Assembly: GCF_016695175.1 (NCBI RefSeq)
Contig: NZ_CP068023.1
Coordinates: 980,501-1,044,500, forward strand
Source: Pseudoalteromonas sp. GCY
GTDB lineage: Bacteria > Pseudomonadota > Gammaproteobacteria > Enterobacterales > Alteromonadaceae
Direction: 5' to 3'
DNA: 64,000 bases
Positions 44,300 through 54,156 of this stretch are shown piece by piece (position 1 is the first letter of the stretch; the number at the start of each line of letters is the position of its first letter). A program made the position numbers and the translations under genes. The notes under the pieces are model-generated. The model was not told the DNA's origin, ran no database searches, and saw nothing but the letters and a program-made list of their open reading frames with translations.

Positions 44300-44470
44300 T
44301 TAATGTGCTGAAGTTAACCAGCTCAGAAATTGACGTGCTTCGCCGCCATTGGCGAATTGTGTGATCTTACGGCCTGTGCCGTCAGCAAAGATCACTTTAG
44401 ATTTGTTCACCGAAATTGAGCGAATTGGTTGCTCAACACGGATCTCTGTTCCGTTATATGTATATGACAT
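44300..44470 (-). CDS. Small hypothetical protein, 56 aa
   Basis: MSYTYNGTEIRVEQPIRSIS then strands KVIFADGTGRKITQF and a helix EARQFLSWLTSAH. The start at 44470 is preferred to 44500 because the shorter form begins with a well-formed beta-hairpin domain; the ribosome site (GTGAG) is weak. Compact alpha/beta small protein; family not recognised. Confidence 0.55.
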   Translation of the reverse strand: MSYTYNGTEIRVEQPIRSISVNKSKVIFADGTGRKITQFANGGEARQFLSWLTSAH

Positions 44471-44865
44471 AATAAAACTCACTTTTATAATGCACAGCAA
44501 ATTAGCTGATGCTTTTGATAGTAGATGAGCTTCATTACAGTTTAGCGAACAGAAGACACTGTCCTCGCAACGACCCGAGACGGGTATGACAGCTTATACC
44601 AATTTCTTAATTGGCTTGATTTCGCCTGACTATATTAAGCTCTACTTGTATTTTTTTATGCGGACTTACTGGATCAAGGCAAGGAGGCATTACTTGAGGT
44701 CTGCTTTATTTTGAGAGGAAGTTAAAGCAAGAGATGGATGATATAGAATTGTATTTTTTATAGCAAGCTTTTTATGTCAGCGTAGCGGTAAATATTTTCA
44801 ACATTTAGCCAAATTAAAGCATCTAAGTTTGCCCCGAGGCGTTAAACCCCGAGACATAGTTACTC
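44471..44865. other. Non-coding intergenic region
   Basis: 395 bases without a supported gene. It contains CCAATT-TCTT-AATTGG (44599-44614) inside the context TTATACCAATTTCTTAATTGG, which looks like an interspersed intergenic repeat, and several poly-T stretches. Promoter of the leftward 44470 gene is presumably near its left end. Confidence 0.4.
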
Positions 44866-45495
44866 TTAGCATAGGGTTTGTTCGACTGACTGCTTGCCGT
44901 TAAATAACTCAAACGTTAGATTCTGAGGATGCTGAGCTGCAAGGTAAACTAGCGCGTCTGCGACATTCTCTCGATTTATCACGGCATCTTCTCTATTTTT
45001 AGGGCGTGAAGTGGAGAACCCCCCGGTTGCAGGCTCATTTAATAAGGAACCTGGCCGAACGATGGTGTAGTTTACAATACTTCTCTGTAGGTGTTGGTCA
45101 GCCATGTGTTTGGCTATCAAGTAAGGTTTGATTTCACTTTCAATGTTATCAGGATCGTCGGCACCAATGGAGCTGACCATAATAAAATGTTTAACGTTAG
45201 CTTTCACAGCATAGTCAATGGCCTTAATGGCGGCCCACAAATCAATAAGTAGGGTTTTATCCGCACCGGTCTCTCTACCAGAACCTGCACTAAATATTAC
45301 CTGCTCGACGTTGTCAAAGGCTGAACTAAAATCGCCTTCAAGGTCTTGCTCAATGATAGTGAGTTGCTCAGACTGAATATCAGCTAGCTTACCTTTATTG
45401 CGCACTAACGCCACGACGTCATGGCCTTGTTCCAGCATTTTCTTTGTCGTCATTTTTCCAATTTGACCACTGGCACCAATGATTAAGGTCTTCAT
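44866..45495 (-). CDS. NAD(P)-binding atypical SDR (NmrA/YtfG-like)
   Basis: 209 aa. Rossmann start MKTLIIGASGQIGKMTTKKM with GxxGxxG, then HDVVALVRNKGKLAD, VIFSAGSGRETG, KHFIMVSSIGADDP and YTIVRPGSLLNEP. Atypical SDRs of this group lack the usual Tyr-Lys pair or use it for NADPH sensing or isomerase/reductase roles. AAGGAG eight bases before the ATG. Single gene; function in redox sensing or sugar/quinone metabolism not resolvable. Confidence 0.88.
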   Translation of the reverse strand: MKTLIIGASGQIGKMTTKKMLEQGHDVVALVRNKGKLADIQSEQLTIIEQDLEGDFSSAFDNVEQVIFSAGSGRETGADKTLLIDLWAAIKAIDYAVKANVKHFIMVSSIGADDPDNIESEIKPYLIAKHMADQHLQRSIVNYTIVRPGSLLNEPATGGFSTSRPKNREDAVINRENVADALVYLAAQHPQNLTFELFNGKQSVEQTLC

Positions 45496-45665
45496 AGATA
45501 AACTCCTTTAAAGTGTTTGCTTAATTAAGACCTTGGGGTCATGGTGTAGATTTAAACCCCTTTTGTGTGAAATAAGTTATAAATAGGCGAGTAATTGCTT
45601 GGATAATCTAAAAATTGTGGTGGTCAGGGAAAAGTTGACCACCATAGAGCGGGGGAAGTGACCTG

Positions 45666-47054
45666 TTACTTTGTTACTTTGCGAGCTCTAAAGTTACGGC
45701 CTTTCATTTTTCCTTCTGAGATTGTTTTAAGCGCCACGTTGGCAATACTGCGCTCAACCGCAACGTATGATGACATCGCGGTGACTTTTATTTTTCCGAT
45801 TTGGTCACCTTTTAACGTTTGATTTGAGGTCAGTGCACCTAAGATATCACCCGGTCTTAATTTCGCTTTCTTACCGCCGTCGATTTGAATGGTTACCATC
45901 GGCGCTCGGTTAATTTTGTTATTTAACACTTGGTCGCTTGGGAGGGGATTGGGCTCTATTGTCTTGCCTAAATAGTCTTCGAGGGCATTTACTTTATGCG
46001 ATTCTTTATAACTCATTAAAGAGCATGCCACGCCTTTATTGCCTGCACGTCCGGTTCTGCCAACGCGGTGAACATGCACTTCTGGGTCATGGGCGATATG
46101 GTAGTTGATCACCATATCTACGTGATCGACGTCGATACCTCGAGCAGCGACATCCGTTGCCAATAAAATGGTCACGCTTTTATTCGCAAAACGAACCAAT
46201 GTGCGGTCGCGGTCTTTTTGCTCTAAGTCACCGTGAAGTGCTGCCGCATCAAAACCTAGGCTATATAAGCTGTCGCATACGTTCTGGCATTCTGCCTTGG
46301 TATTACAGAAGATAACCGCTGAATTTGGTTGAAATTGCATTAACAGCTTTTGTACCGCTGGCAATCTCGCGTCGTTATTGTCGACTTCGTAAAAGTACTG
46401 TTCAATTGAGCTATCATCATGTGTTGCTTCAACCGTGACTTTGGCTGCATCTTTCATGATGTGCTGCGCGAGCTGCTCTATTTTTGGCGGGTAAGTTGCA
46501 CTAAATAACAGGTTTTGGCGCGCTGTAGGGCAGTGATCTATGATGCACTGCAGCGACTCTTCAAAACCCATCTCCAACATGCGATCCGCTTCATCAAGTA
46601 CAAAGGTATTCACTTCATCTAGCGACAAACGGCCTTTGCGCAGATGCTCTTCAATACGCCCTGGCGTGCCCACAATGATGTGCGCACCGTGTTCAAGAGA
46701 GCCAATTTGTGGACCCATCGGCGCGCCACCACACAGCGCTAACACTTTGATGTTATGAATAGCACGGGCAAGCTTGCGAATTTCAACCGCAACCTGATCG
46801 GCAAGCTCTCGAGTTGGGCATACTACAAGCGCCTGCACGCGAAAGCGTTTCACGTTTAAATTATGTAATAGTCCTAAAGAGAAAGCGGCGGTTTTACCTG
46901 AGCCCGTTTTACCTTGGCCAATGACATCTTTACCCGCCAAGATAAGCGGTAAGGTTTGTGCTTGAATGTCAGTCATGGTGTGATACCCCAATGACGCGAG
47001 GTTATCGAGTAAGGCGCTGGAAAGTGAGGTACTTGAAAAAAGTGGCTGAGTCAA
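45666..47054 (-). CDS. dbpA: ATP-dependent RNA helicase DbpA
   Basis: 462 aa. DEAD-box motifs in order: TDIQAQTLPLILAGKDVIGQ (Q motif), [46 protein letters not shown], then ATDVAARGIDVDHVDMVINY and HRVGRTGRAG. The C-terminal DbpA RNA-binding domain is present (VTIQIDGGKKAKLRPGDIL, SYVAVERSIANVALKTI), which in E. coli targets hairpin 92 of 23S rRNA during 50S assembly. The start is TTG 47054, fitting the family's usual N-terminus (SSALLDNLASLGY); no strong ribosome site. Single gene. Confidence 0.95.
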   Translation of the reverse strand: MTQPLFSSTSLSSALLDNLASLGYHTMTDIQAQTLPLILAGKDVIGQGKTGSGKTAAFSLGLLHNLNVKRFRVQALVVCPTRELADQVAVEIRKLARAIHNIKVLALCGGAPMGPQIGSLEHGAHIIVGTPGRIEEHLRKGRLSLDEVNTFVLDEADRMLEMGFEESLQCIIDHCPTARQNLLFSATYPPKIEQLAQHIMKDAAKVTVEATHDDSSIEQYFYEVDNNDARLPAVQKLLMQFQPNSAVIFCNTKAECQNVCDSLYSLGFDAAALHGDLEQKDRDRTLVRFANKSVTILLATDVAARGIDVDHVDMVINYHIAHDPEVHVHRVGRTGRAGNKGVACSLMSYKESHKVNALEDYLGKTIEPNPLPSDQVLNNKINRAPMVTIQIDGGKKAKLRPGDILGALTSNQTLKGDQIGKIKVTAMSSYVAVERSIANVALKTISEGKMKGRNFRARKVTK

Positions 47055-47153
47055 AGTCGCTGTCTCTGTAGTTCTAAAACAGCAATTATAACATGGCTCG
47101 AACGGATAGCGCGTGTAAGGCCGTGATAAAATTTTTTACCACGGCCAAGTGCG

Positions 47154-47963
47154 TTAAAAAATAATCTTAAACATTTCCCATGAACAGGGATAAGTGGCGT
47201 TACAGCCTATGACGGTAGCATGCACATTGGCTCCTGCGCCACCATTACCTGCGGCTTGGATATAGTGACCATTGATTGACTTAAGCGCCACTTTATCGCC
47301 ATTTTGGATCAAGGCGCCGGGGTTATTCGGCAACTCAATCGTGAAGGTTTCCCAAATAGAAGCCACCGTTCGGTTGGCATTTAACTCAGCGCCACCACCT
47401 TGCTTTGCAACAAAGTAATAGCCAGTGGCTGTTTGAATGTGGATTGTGTCGCCATCAAACAGGTTACCGCCGTTTACATCGATAAGATTAAATCGCTCCC
47501 AAGGGCCAATCGCGATACGATTGGCATTTACTGTATTACCGCCATTGTTTTCTGCAACGAAGTAATATTGCCCGCCCGTTTCAAACGACACATTAGTAAA
47601 AATCGTAGGGCCACATGGGGCTGTGGTGAAGGTTAAATCTTCACCTTGAATGGTGGTGCGGGGTGGTTTTGGGTCTCCTCGAAAACGAAAATGATATTCG
47701 GTGCCACACTCTAGGTTCGCTATTTGTGCGCTTACCGGACCATTAATGCCTGCGGGTGTCGCGAGTGCACTATAGCCGTAGTTGGTGGTTAGGCCATAAT
47801 CAAACGTTTCTCCACTTAAACCAATAGTAGAAGCGGAGTAGCCGTTTAATTGAGCGGAAGTTTCTGTGATATTGCTCGCAGCTTGGGTCACATATTGCGT
47901 ACCAGCATGCGCTAAAAATGTACTACCAAACAATGTGAACAGTATCAATTTCAAGATATTCAT
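47154..47963 (-). CDS. Secreted protein with FN3-like and fascin-like beta-trefoil repeats
   Basis: 269 aa with a signal peptide (LKLILFTLFGSTFLAHA). Residues 20-120 look like a fibronectin-type fold (SNITETSAQLNGYSAS, GTEYHFRFRG). Residues 130-269 contain three related units: QYYFVAENNGGNTVNANR, GYYFVAKQGGGAELNANR and GHYIQAAGNGGAGANVHA, each followed by a W-E-x-F strand. This is the fascin or actin-crosslinking-like beta-trefoil pattern, common in secreted carbohydrate-binding proteins. Likely a surface or sugar-binding function; no catalytic motif seen. Confidence 0.75.
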   Translation of the reverse strand: MNILKLILFTLFGSTFLAHAGTQYVTQAASNITETSAQLNGYSASTIGLSGETFDYGLTTNYGYSALATPAGINGPVSAQIANLECGTEYHFRFRGDPKPPRTTIQGEDLTFTTAPCGPTIFTNVSFETGGQYYFVAENNGGNTVNANRIAIGPWERFNLIDVNGGNLFDGDTIHIQTATGYYFVAKQGGGAELNANRTVASIWETFTIELPNNPGALIQNGDKVALKSINGHYIQAAGNGGAGANVHATVIGCNATYPCSWEMFKIIF

Positions 47964-47982
47964 TGTCTAGCTCCTTTGACGA

Positions 47983-48012
47983 AAAAAGGCTGTTACGATT
48001 AACAGCCTTTTT
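47983..48012 (-). terminator. Rho-independent terminator of rhlE
   Basis: Two perfect 13-bp arms AAAAAGGCTGTTA (47983-47995) and TAACAGCCTTTTT (48000-48012) with a CGAT loop. It lies 46 bases past the rhlE stop and just upstream of the fascin-like gene start. Confidence 0.9.
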
Positions 48013-48058
48013 AGCTTAGGAGAAGGTGTTGCAAATGCTATTACACCGGCTTACACCT

Positions 48059-49480
48059 TTAATTGCCAGAAGCAGGCTTCTGACGTGGTGTACGCTTGTC
48101 TCCAGAGTGTTGGCTCTTTGGCTTGTTTGCAGACGATGATGGGCGACGTCTGCGGCTGCCACTGTTGTTACCCGCAGGTTTGCCGTTACCACTCGGCTTA
48201 TTGTTGCGAGGACCTGAATTTTGCTTAGGTTTATTTTTCGGCTGAGCGGAAGGTGCTTGCTCAGCGTCTGCCGCCTTTGGCTTTTTCGGTTTCTTTGGCT
48301 TTTTCTGCTTGATTGGGCGCGTATCTAACGTTGACTCAGGTACGGCAAGTTGCGGTTCAAACCCTGGCTCCACTTTACGCGGCACCAACTGTTGAATTAA
48401 TCGTTCAATGCCAAATAAGTCGCTTGCGGTCTCTTGCGTAACAAATGAGATGGCTTCACCCGTCGCACCAGCGCGGCCTGTTCTACCGATACGGTGAACA
48501 TAATCTTCGTAAACATTTGGCAGGTCAAAGTTCACGACATGAGGCAACTCTTGAATATCCAGACCCCGTGCCACAATATCAGTGGCAACAAGTACACGTA
48601 CTTCACCATTTTTAAAGCCAGCAAGGGCTTTCATGCGAGCGCTTTGGCTTTTATTCCCATGGATTGCTGCGGCATTGATCTTGGCTTTTTCTAGATCTTT
48701 AACTAAGCGGTTAGCACCGTGTTTTGTGCGGGTGAATACCAACACTTGTTGCCAATCATGCGTTTGCACTAAATGCTTTAGTAAGCCCGTACGTTTACTT
48801 TTGTCTACTGGATAAACCCATTGAGTCACGCTTTTAGCTGTGCTGTTTGCCGGTGCTACAGATATTTCTACTGGATCATGAATTAGCCCTTTCGCCAATG
48901 CTCTAATCTCTTCAGAGAAAGTTGCAGAGAACATCAAGTTTTGTCTGTGGCTTGGCAATACTTTGATGATGCGCTTGATATCGTGGATAAAGCCCATGTC
49001 TAGCATACGGTCGGCTTCATCCAATACCAGTACTTCAAGGTCATCAAATTTGACAGCATTCTGCTGGTAAAGGTCGAGTAATCGTCCAGGTGTTGCCACT
49101 AAAACATCAATGCCTTTACGCAGCTTCATCATTTGCGGATTGATCTTCACACCGCCGTAAACTACTTCAGAGCTGATAGGAAGGTGTTTACTGTACAGCG
49201 CAACACTTTGCCATACTTGGTCAGCAAGTTCTCTGGTCGGCGTTAGAATTAACGCGCGTACGTTATTTGCACGTGGCTTAGTGCCAGCAATCAGCTTTTG
49301 CAACAAAGGTAGTGTAAAGCCCGCTGTTTTTCCCGTTCCCGTTTGTGCCGCAGCCATCACGTCTCTACCTTCTAAAATGGCAGGAATGGCTTGCTCTTGA
49401 ATGGGAGTCGGTTTGTCGTAACCTTGTTCGACAACGGCTTGATTTATTTCTGGGGCTAAACCTAGGTGGCTAAAGCTCAT
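48059..49480 (-). CDS. rhlE: DEAD-box RNA helicase RhlE
   Basis: 473 aa. Q motif [14 protein letters not shown] with [80 protein letters not shown] and [11 protein letters not shown] basic low-complexity tail follows (repeats of [10 protein letters not shown], then [18 protein letters not shown]), typical of RhlE rather than DbpA or SrmB. RhlE helps rRNA maturation and interacts with the degradosome in relatives. Followed by a strong terminator. Divergent from the peroxidase operon. Confidence 0.93.
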   Translation of the reverse strand: MSFSHLGLAPEINQAVVEQGYDKPTPIQEQAIPAILEGRDVMAAAQTGTGKTAGFTLPLLQKLIAGTKPRANNVRALILTPTRELADQVWQSVALYSKHLPISSEVVYGGVKINPQMMKLRKGIDVLVATPGRLLDLYQQNAVKFDDLEVLVLDEADRMLDMGFIHDIKRIIKVLPSHRQNLMFSATFSEEIRALAKGLIHDPVEISVAPANSTAKSVTQWVYPVDKSKRTGLLKHLVQTHDWQQVLVFTRTKHGANRLVKDLEKAKINAAAIHGNKSQSARMKALAGFKNGEVRVLVATDIVARGLDIQELPHVVNFDLPNVYEDYVHRIGRTGRAGATGEAISFVTQETASDLFGIERLIQQLVPRKVEPGFEPQLAVPESTLDTRPIKQKKPKKPKKPKAADAEQAPSAQPKNKPKQNSGPRNNKPSGNGKPAGNNSGSRRRRPSSSANKPKSQHSGDKRTPRQKPASGN

Positions 49481-49760
49481 GATTTTGTACTCTGTATTGG
49501 GCGGCGGGCAAGAGTACAGTATTTACTCCGCTTAAGCAATTTCGCCGTGTTGTTAAATAGCCTTAAGTTAAATAACGATAGGCGGGTAGATAACAAAGCA
49601 TAGCGTTAAAAGTAGAATGTAAACATCAGGATTACAATCAAAATAAATGAAAGGAAACGTTCGTGCTGCAGGTCTATTGATGGCATTAGTTATTCACGAC
49701 CAGTTTGCTCTGTATATAAGTCACTAATTCGGCAAACTGGCTTAACTTAGGAGCCGTTTT

Positions 49761-50771
49761 GTGAAATACACATCTGTATCCTTGTTAGAAAAGGGGTTTT
49801 ACTTTGCGAGCCTTGGTGTTGCGTTGCTACTTTCACCATTAACACAAGCGCAAACTGAGCAAGTCACCGCCCAGCAATTTGTCGATTTGCAACAAGGGCA
49901 AAACCACTTCCCAGGGTTCCGTAGGGCACACGCAAAAGGGATTTGTGTGTCAGGAGAATTTAAATCGAATGGACGGTTATCTCAGTATTCAAACGCAACA
50001 GTTTTAAAAGCTGGCACGCATCCATTTATTGGTCGATTGTCTATTGCTGGAAATAGCCCGCACGCCGCTGAATTAACTGCACCAGTAAGGAGTTTTGCGC
50101 TGAGCTTCGTGACAGGTGTTGAGCGTTGGAATATTGCGATGAATACGCCTCCCGTGATGGCAGTAACAAACCCCCATGATTTTTATCAACAAATTGTTGC
50201 TCTGAAGCGGGGCAAAGAGGCAGTAAAAGACTTTTTTGCTAAGCATCCAGAGAGTACGGATTTTTTAGCATGGAAAGCGAATTACGCGCCAAGCCCGAGT
50301 TTTGCCCTTGAGACTTATCATAGTATTAATGCTTTTTATTTGGTCGATGAAAAAGCGCAGCGTCAGGCTGTACGCTGGAGAATGCTGCCATTAAACGAAG
50401 AAAGTAAAAATACTTACACTGACAAAGATGCGCTACAGCAAGAATTTGCAACTCGATTAGAGAAGGGAGCTGTGCGTTTCACTTGGCAGTTTATATTTGC
50501 CAAGCAAGAAGATGATGAAAATAATCCAGCTAAACTCTGGCCCAGTAACCGCGCCAAGTTAGATGCAGGAGAGGTCTCCATAACGCATTGGCGACCGCAA
50601 TTAGAGGGTAACTGCCATGCGCTCAATTTTGATCCCTTGATATTACCTAGCGGTGTAACTGCAACTGAAGATCCAATTCTAAGAGCGCGCTCTGCTGCAT
50701 ATGCAGAATCCTATCGCCGTAGGGCTAAGGAGCAATTGATGGGCGCGCTTGAGGAGAAAGCGAATGACTGA
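49761..50771 (+). CDS. Catalase-related peroxidase (SrpA-like)
   Basis: 336 aa, with a signal peptide (FYFASLGVALLLSPLTQAQ), so periplasmic. A minimal catalase fold lacking the extra domains: distal His in FRRAHAKGICVSG, RSFALSF and NTPPVMAVTNPHDF, and the proximal heme Tyr in RARSAAYAESYRRRA near the C-terminus. Such enzymes use organic peroxides and H2O2 with an external electron donor. The stop overlaps the cytochrome b561 gene, which may supply electrons. Start GTG with AGGAG eight bases upstream. Confidence 0.92.
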   Translation: MKYTSVSLLEKGFYFASLGVALLLSPLTQAQTEQVTAQQFVDLQQGQNHFPGFRRAHAKGICVSGEFKSNGRLSQYSNATVLKAGTHPFIGRLSIAGNSPHAAELTAPVRSFALSFVTGVERWNIAMNTPPVMAVTNPHDFYQQIVALKRGKEAVKDFFAKHPESTDFLAWKANYAPSPSFALETYHSINAFYLVDEKAQRQAVRWRMLPLNEESKNTYTDKDALQQEFATRLEKGAVRFTWQFIFAKQEDDENNPAKLWPSNRAKLDAGEVSITHWRPQLEGNCHALNFDPLILPSGVTATEDPILRARSAAYAESYRRRAKEQLMGALEEKAND

Positions 50772-51291
50772 TCAGACAACACGATTTAATCTCTCGATGA
50801 GAGTGCTTCACTGGTCTATGGCATTACTTATCTTTGCTATGATTTTTGCCGGCCTTACGATGGTACGTGCGCTTGAGCCTTGGCAGCTTACTTTACTTGG
50901 GTTACATAAGTCGTTTGGTGTGCTGGCACTTATGCTGCTTTTATTGCGCTTTCTTATAAGAATAAAGTCATCGACACCCAGCTTGCCATCTGGTATGTCG
51001 GCAATACAAGTCAAACTAGCCAAACTCAGCCACTGGCTGCTTTACGTATTGATGTTAATCATACCGACTAGCGGCCTGTTGATGCAGTATTATGCAGCGC
51101 GACCAATTGTGGTGTTCGACTTGTTCACCATTCCAGCCACGATGGTGCCTCACATCGAATACTTTGCTGTATTTCGCGAAGGGCATGGTTTAGCTGTATT
51201 GCTACTGATTGCAGTACTTGCGGTTCATATTGGAGCGGCGCTTCACCATCACTTTATAAGAAAAGATGGCGTGCTAAAAAGCATGTGGTAA
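50764..51291 (+). CDS. Cytochrome b561
   Basis: About 175 aa, four TM helices (residues 10-30, 45-65, 85-105, 140-165) with heme-ligand His residues in RVLHWSMALL, LGLHKSFGVL, HWLLYVLMLI and EGHGLAVLLLIAVLAVHIG. It probably passes quinol electrons to the periplasmic peroxidase encoded immediately before it. The start is ATG 50764, eight bases inside the peroxidase gene end; the next gene is convergent with a short hairpin between. Confidence 0.9.
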   Translation: MTDQTTRFNLSMRVLHWSMALLIFAMIFAGLTMVRALEPWQLTLLGLHKSFGVLALMLLLLRFLIRIKSSTPSLPSGMSAIQVKLAKLSHWLLYVLMLIIPTSGLLMQYYAARPIVVFDLFTIPATMVPHIEYFAVFREGHGLAVLLLIAVLAVHIGAALHHHFIRKDGVLKSMW

Positions 51292-51299
51292 TGACCTAA

Positions 51300-51319
51300 G
51301 GCCTGCTTACTGGTAGGCC
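51300..51319. terminator. Short hairpin between convergent genes
   Basis: GGCCT (51300-51304) and AGGCC (51315-51319) with a 10-base loop and GTTATTTT after it; follows the b561 gene. Confidence 0.45.
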
Positions 51320-51320
51320 G

Positions 51321-52628
51321 TTATTTTAAATATGTTTGCAGTGCTGTTAAGTCCACCTTGGCTTGTAACTTTGCCGCGATTAAATATAACCCTGCCAACT
51401 TGCGGTGAATAAACAACGCATCCACAGGTGGAGTATGCCATTCGTCACAGCGGTTATTCAATGCTAGCCCTTTTTCGCTTATCTTTTTACTCAGCTGACT
51501 ATTAGCAAAATCAAATGGGCTGTCACAGCGAAGTGGAGTCGTTGCAAGTAAAAACAGTTCAATAACCGCGTCACAATACTCAGGTGAAATATCGGTATCG
51601 AAATAACCAATGTTGCACGCTGCTTGTTTAACTGCTGCATGATTCTGTTCCATCGCAGCCCTTAACAAGTTTTTATAGCCACTGCTAATGGTATCGCTGA
51701 CTACACGCGTTGCGCCAAAGTCTAGTAACACAATTTTGTGAGTATCTTTGTTAAATAGATAGTTGGCAAAGTTAGGATCGGTTTGTATCAATTTAAGCTC
51801 GAACATTTCAATAAAGAAGAGCTCGATCAGTGCGGTCACGATGTTATTGCGAACAGGTTGAGGTAGAGCAACAGCTTCAGCTAGTGGTTCGCCATTGACA
51901 TACTCCATAGTCAGCAAGTGTTGGCTACTTAGGCTTGGATATACCAGAGGGATTTTAAAGCGCGTATCTTTTTCAAGTCCGCGGGCAAACTGCTGTAAAT
52001 GGTCCGCTTCTTGTTGGTAGTTAGTCTCTGCGAGCAATTGCGATTTAGCTTCCGCTATTAGAGGCGCAATATTGATCCCCTTAGGAAGTAGACCAGTCAT
52101 TTTGATTAGACTCGCTACGTTGTCTACATCGCTTTGAATACTTTTTGCCACTCCTGGGTATTGTATTTTGATAGCAAGTGGTTGCCCGCTTTCGGTATTG
52201 GCTCTGTGCACCTGTCCAATAGACGCTTGTGCAAAACTTTTAAGCTCAATATGGCTAAACTTATCGAGCCAGTCTTGCCCTAATTCTTGTTCAAGTACGC
52301 CAACGAGCTGCTTGTGCGGCATTGGCATGGCGTCTGAACGCAGGTGTGAAAGCAACATCGCAAGTTCCGGTGGTAGAAGATCGCCTGCATCCATTGAAAG
52401 TAATTGACCTAACTTCATTGCCGCACCACGCAAATGGCTCAGCTTTTTTGCAACTGCGTGAATGTTTTTGCTTTGTAGTAGTAAATCAGTGCGTTTGATT
52501 GGCTTTCCTTGAAATGCCTGCTTTGCACCTTCAAGTAGCATATTTGAAGCAACTTGACCTGCTAGCCCACCTAAGTGAGCGAGGCGACTAAACCTTGACG
52601 ATGGTACTTTTCGTGAGCTATTTTTCAA
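51321..52628 (-). CDS. ABC1/UbiB-family atypical kinase (ADCK-like)
   Basis: 435 aa. The family-defining KxGQ motif is in GAAMKLGQLLSMDAGDLLPP; the alanine-rich loop is FAQASIGQVHRA with IKIQYPG for the ATP-lysine; QTDPNFANYLF and VLLDFGATR complete the kinase core. COQ8/UbiB relatives support ubiquinone biosynthesis and show ATPase activity. This is the short branch without the C-terminal TM pair of UbiB, so it is a second, soluble member rather than ubiB itself. Single gene. Confidence 0.92.
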   Translation of the reverse strand: MKNSSRKVPSSRFSRLAHLGGLAGQVASNMLLEGAKQAFQGKPIKRTDLLLQSKNIHAVAKKLSHLRGAAMKLGQLLSMDAGDLLPPELAMLLSHLRSDAMPMPHKQLVGVLEQELGQDWLDKFSHIELKSFAQASIGQVHRANTESGQPLAIKIQYPGVAKSIQSDVDNVASLIKMTGLLPKGINIAPLIAEAKSQLLAETNYQQEADHLQQFARGLEKDTRFKIPLVYPSLSSQHLLTMEYVNGEPLAEAVALPQPVRNNIVTALIELFFIEMFELKLIQTDPNFANYLFNKDTHKIVLLDFGATRVVSDTISSGYKNLLRAAMEQNHAAVKQAACNIGYFDTDISPEYCDAVIELFLLATTPLRCDSPFDFANSQLSKKISEKGLALNNRCDEWHTPPVDALFIHRKLAGLYLIAAKLQAKVDLTALQTYLK

Positions 52629-52763
52629 ACTTAGACCCTTAGCGGTACAATTTTATTTCACACACGAACAATACGACATACTCTACTGTAAGGTTCATCT
52701 CTCTGTGAGCGGTTTTGAGATAACGCACGTATAAAAGGCTGTCTAAAACGTTGGGAGGATGCT

Positions 52764-53903
52764 ATGTGGTGCGCAGATTGCGAAGCAATTGAGTCGTATT
52801 TTTTTGAAACAACTTACTTTTGGTTTTTCTTGCCGACCAGTAATGCTGAGCAAAACTTGATGCGGATGTGCATTGAAATGGGACTAGCCCCCAAGTTAGT
52901 GGCAGACAAGTGCATTATGGTTCAGGTGAATAAAAACGGACTTTCTACGTTTTTAAATAATATCGGTGGTTGTTTAGCAGGGCCTGAGTTTGGCCAATCT
53001 AAAGTGACAACCATGGCACAGGAAGGCCACCCTGATATCAATGCGATTAGCCGAGTCGCCAGTGTCGAAACTTTCGTGCGCCGTCACCAAGCGCGGTGGA
53101 TTAAAACTGCGGTAGAAAACGAGACCTATCAAAGCTGGTTTCAACCTATTGTACGAGCATATTCGGAGCCGGGAAACCTCGATGTGTTTGCAAATGAAGC
53201 GCTATTTAGGTTATTCGATGATGAAAATAATATGGTGCCACCACACCTCGTTTTTAATTTAGCCGAGCAAAGCGGTTTACTTTTTTCTCTTGATTTAATC
53301 GCGCGAAAGTCTGCTGTGGAGCATGCTGCAAAGGCGAATTTAAATTCCAAGATATTCATAAACTTCAACCCTTCTAGCATCTATGACCCGTCATATTGTT
53401 TGCGCTCGACCGCTTCTGCGATTAGTGAGCTGGGGTTTCAACCTCAGGACATCGTATTTGAAGTGACCGAGACACACCAAGCTCGGGATATGAATCATTT
53501 GAAAGGAATTTTGGCGTTTTATCGTAGCTGTGGCTTTGGTGTTGCACTAGATGACATTGGTTCTGGGTGGTCGAGCTTAAATATGTTGGCGCAGCTGAGG
53601 CCAGATTATATAAAGATAGATATGGAGCTGGTAAGACACATCGACACCAATCAACACAAGCGTAATATTGTCTCTCATTTAATCCAGCTCGCACATGAAA
53701 ATGGTATCGAAGTAATTGCTGAAGGGGTGGAAAGTCGTGCAGAAGCACAAGTGCTCCGAGATATTGGAGCAGATTATCTACAAGGTTATTATTTCGCGAA
53801 ACCAGCAGCGCTGAGTACGCAATTGTCTAATAACCTTGAAGAGGAGATAACGCAAAAGGTAAAGCCCTTATCAAACGCCGCTAGTCAATTTGATAAATTG
53901 TGA
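52764..53903 (+). CDS. EAL-domain cyclic-di-GMP phosphodiesterase
   Basis: 379 aa. Residues 1-110 are a separate domain of unknown type with a CADCE start and several Cys; residues 120-355 form the EAL domain. Catalytic residues are intact: E in ANEALFRLF, N in FINFNPSS, E in FEVTETH, DD in ALDDIGSGWSS, K in DYIKIDME, E in VIAEGVES, and Q in YLQGYYFAKP. It should hydrolyse c-di-GMP. There is no GGDEF partner and no TM segment, so it is cytoplasmic, controlled perhaps by the N-terminal domain. GGAGG precedes the ATG by five bases. Confidence 0.92.
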   Translation: MWCADCEAIESYFFETTYFWFFLPTSNAEQNLMRMCIEMGLAPKLVADKCIMVQVNKNGLSTFLNNIGGCLAGPEFGQSKVTTMAQEGHPDINAISRVASVETFVRRHQARWIKTAVENETYQSWFQPIVRAYSEPGNLDVFANEALFRLFDDENNMVPPHLVFNLAEQSGLLFSLDLIARKSAVEHAAKANLNSKIFINFNPSSIYDPSYCLRSTASAISELGFQPQDIVFEVTETHQARDMNHLKGILAFYRSCGFGVALDDIGSGWSSLNMLAQLRPDYIKIDMELVRHIDTNQHKRNIVSHLIQLAHENGIEVIAEGVESRAEAQVLRDIGADYLQGYYFAKPAALSTQLSNNLEEEITQKVKPLSNAASQFDKL

Positions 53904-54110
53904 TAAATAAGCAAGAGGGGGAAGACGTTTTTAAAGAAGCCGAGATAGTATCCCTCTTCGAGTTGAAGCTGCCTTTTTAGGAGCGTACACATTTGAGGTG
54001 GGTGTCTGGTTTAAGTTATTGTTTAGGTTTAGAGATCACTTATTAATGTGTTTAATAAATGTTTTATATGTTGATTATTTGTTTCTCTGCTGCCAGTATA
54101 GTCATTAGCT

Positions 54111-54129
54111 AGTTTCCAATTTGGAAACT
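54111..54129. promoter_or_regulatory. Palindromic operator-like site upstream of the peptide gene
   Basis: AGTTTCCAA-T-TTGGAAACT: 9-bp perfect arms around one base. It lies 27 bases before the ATG of the Cys-rich peptide gene and about 9 bases after a TATAGT -10-like sequence (54097-54102). Candidate repressor site or 5' UTR hairpin. Confidence 0.5.
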
Positions 54130-54156
54130 TTAAACAATGATCATTAAGGAAATAAA

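Noticed and set aside
47983..48012. Considered as a riboswitch or regulatory hairpin for the fascin-like gene
   Set aside because: The perfect stem followed by a T-run on the - strand is a plain terminator for rhlE.
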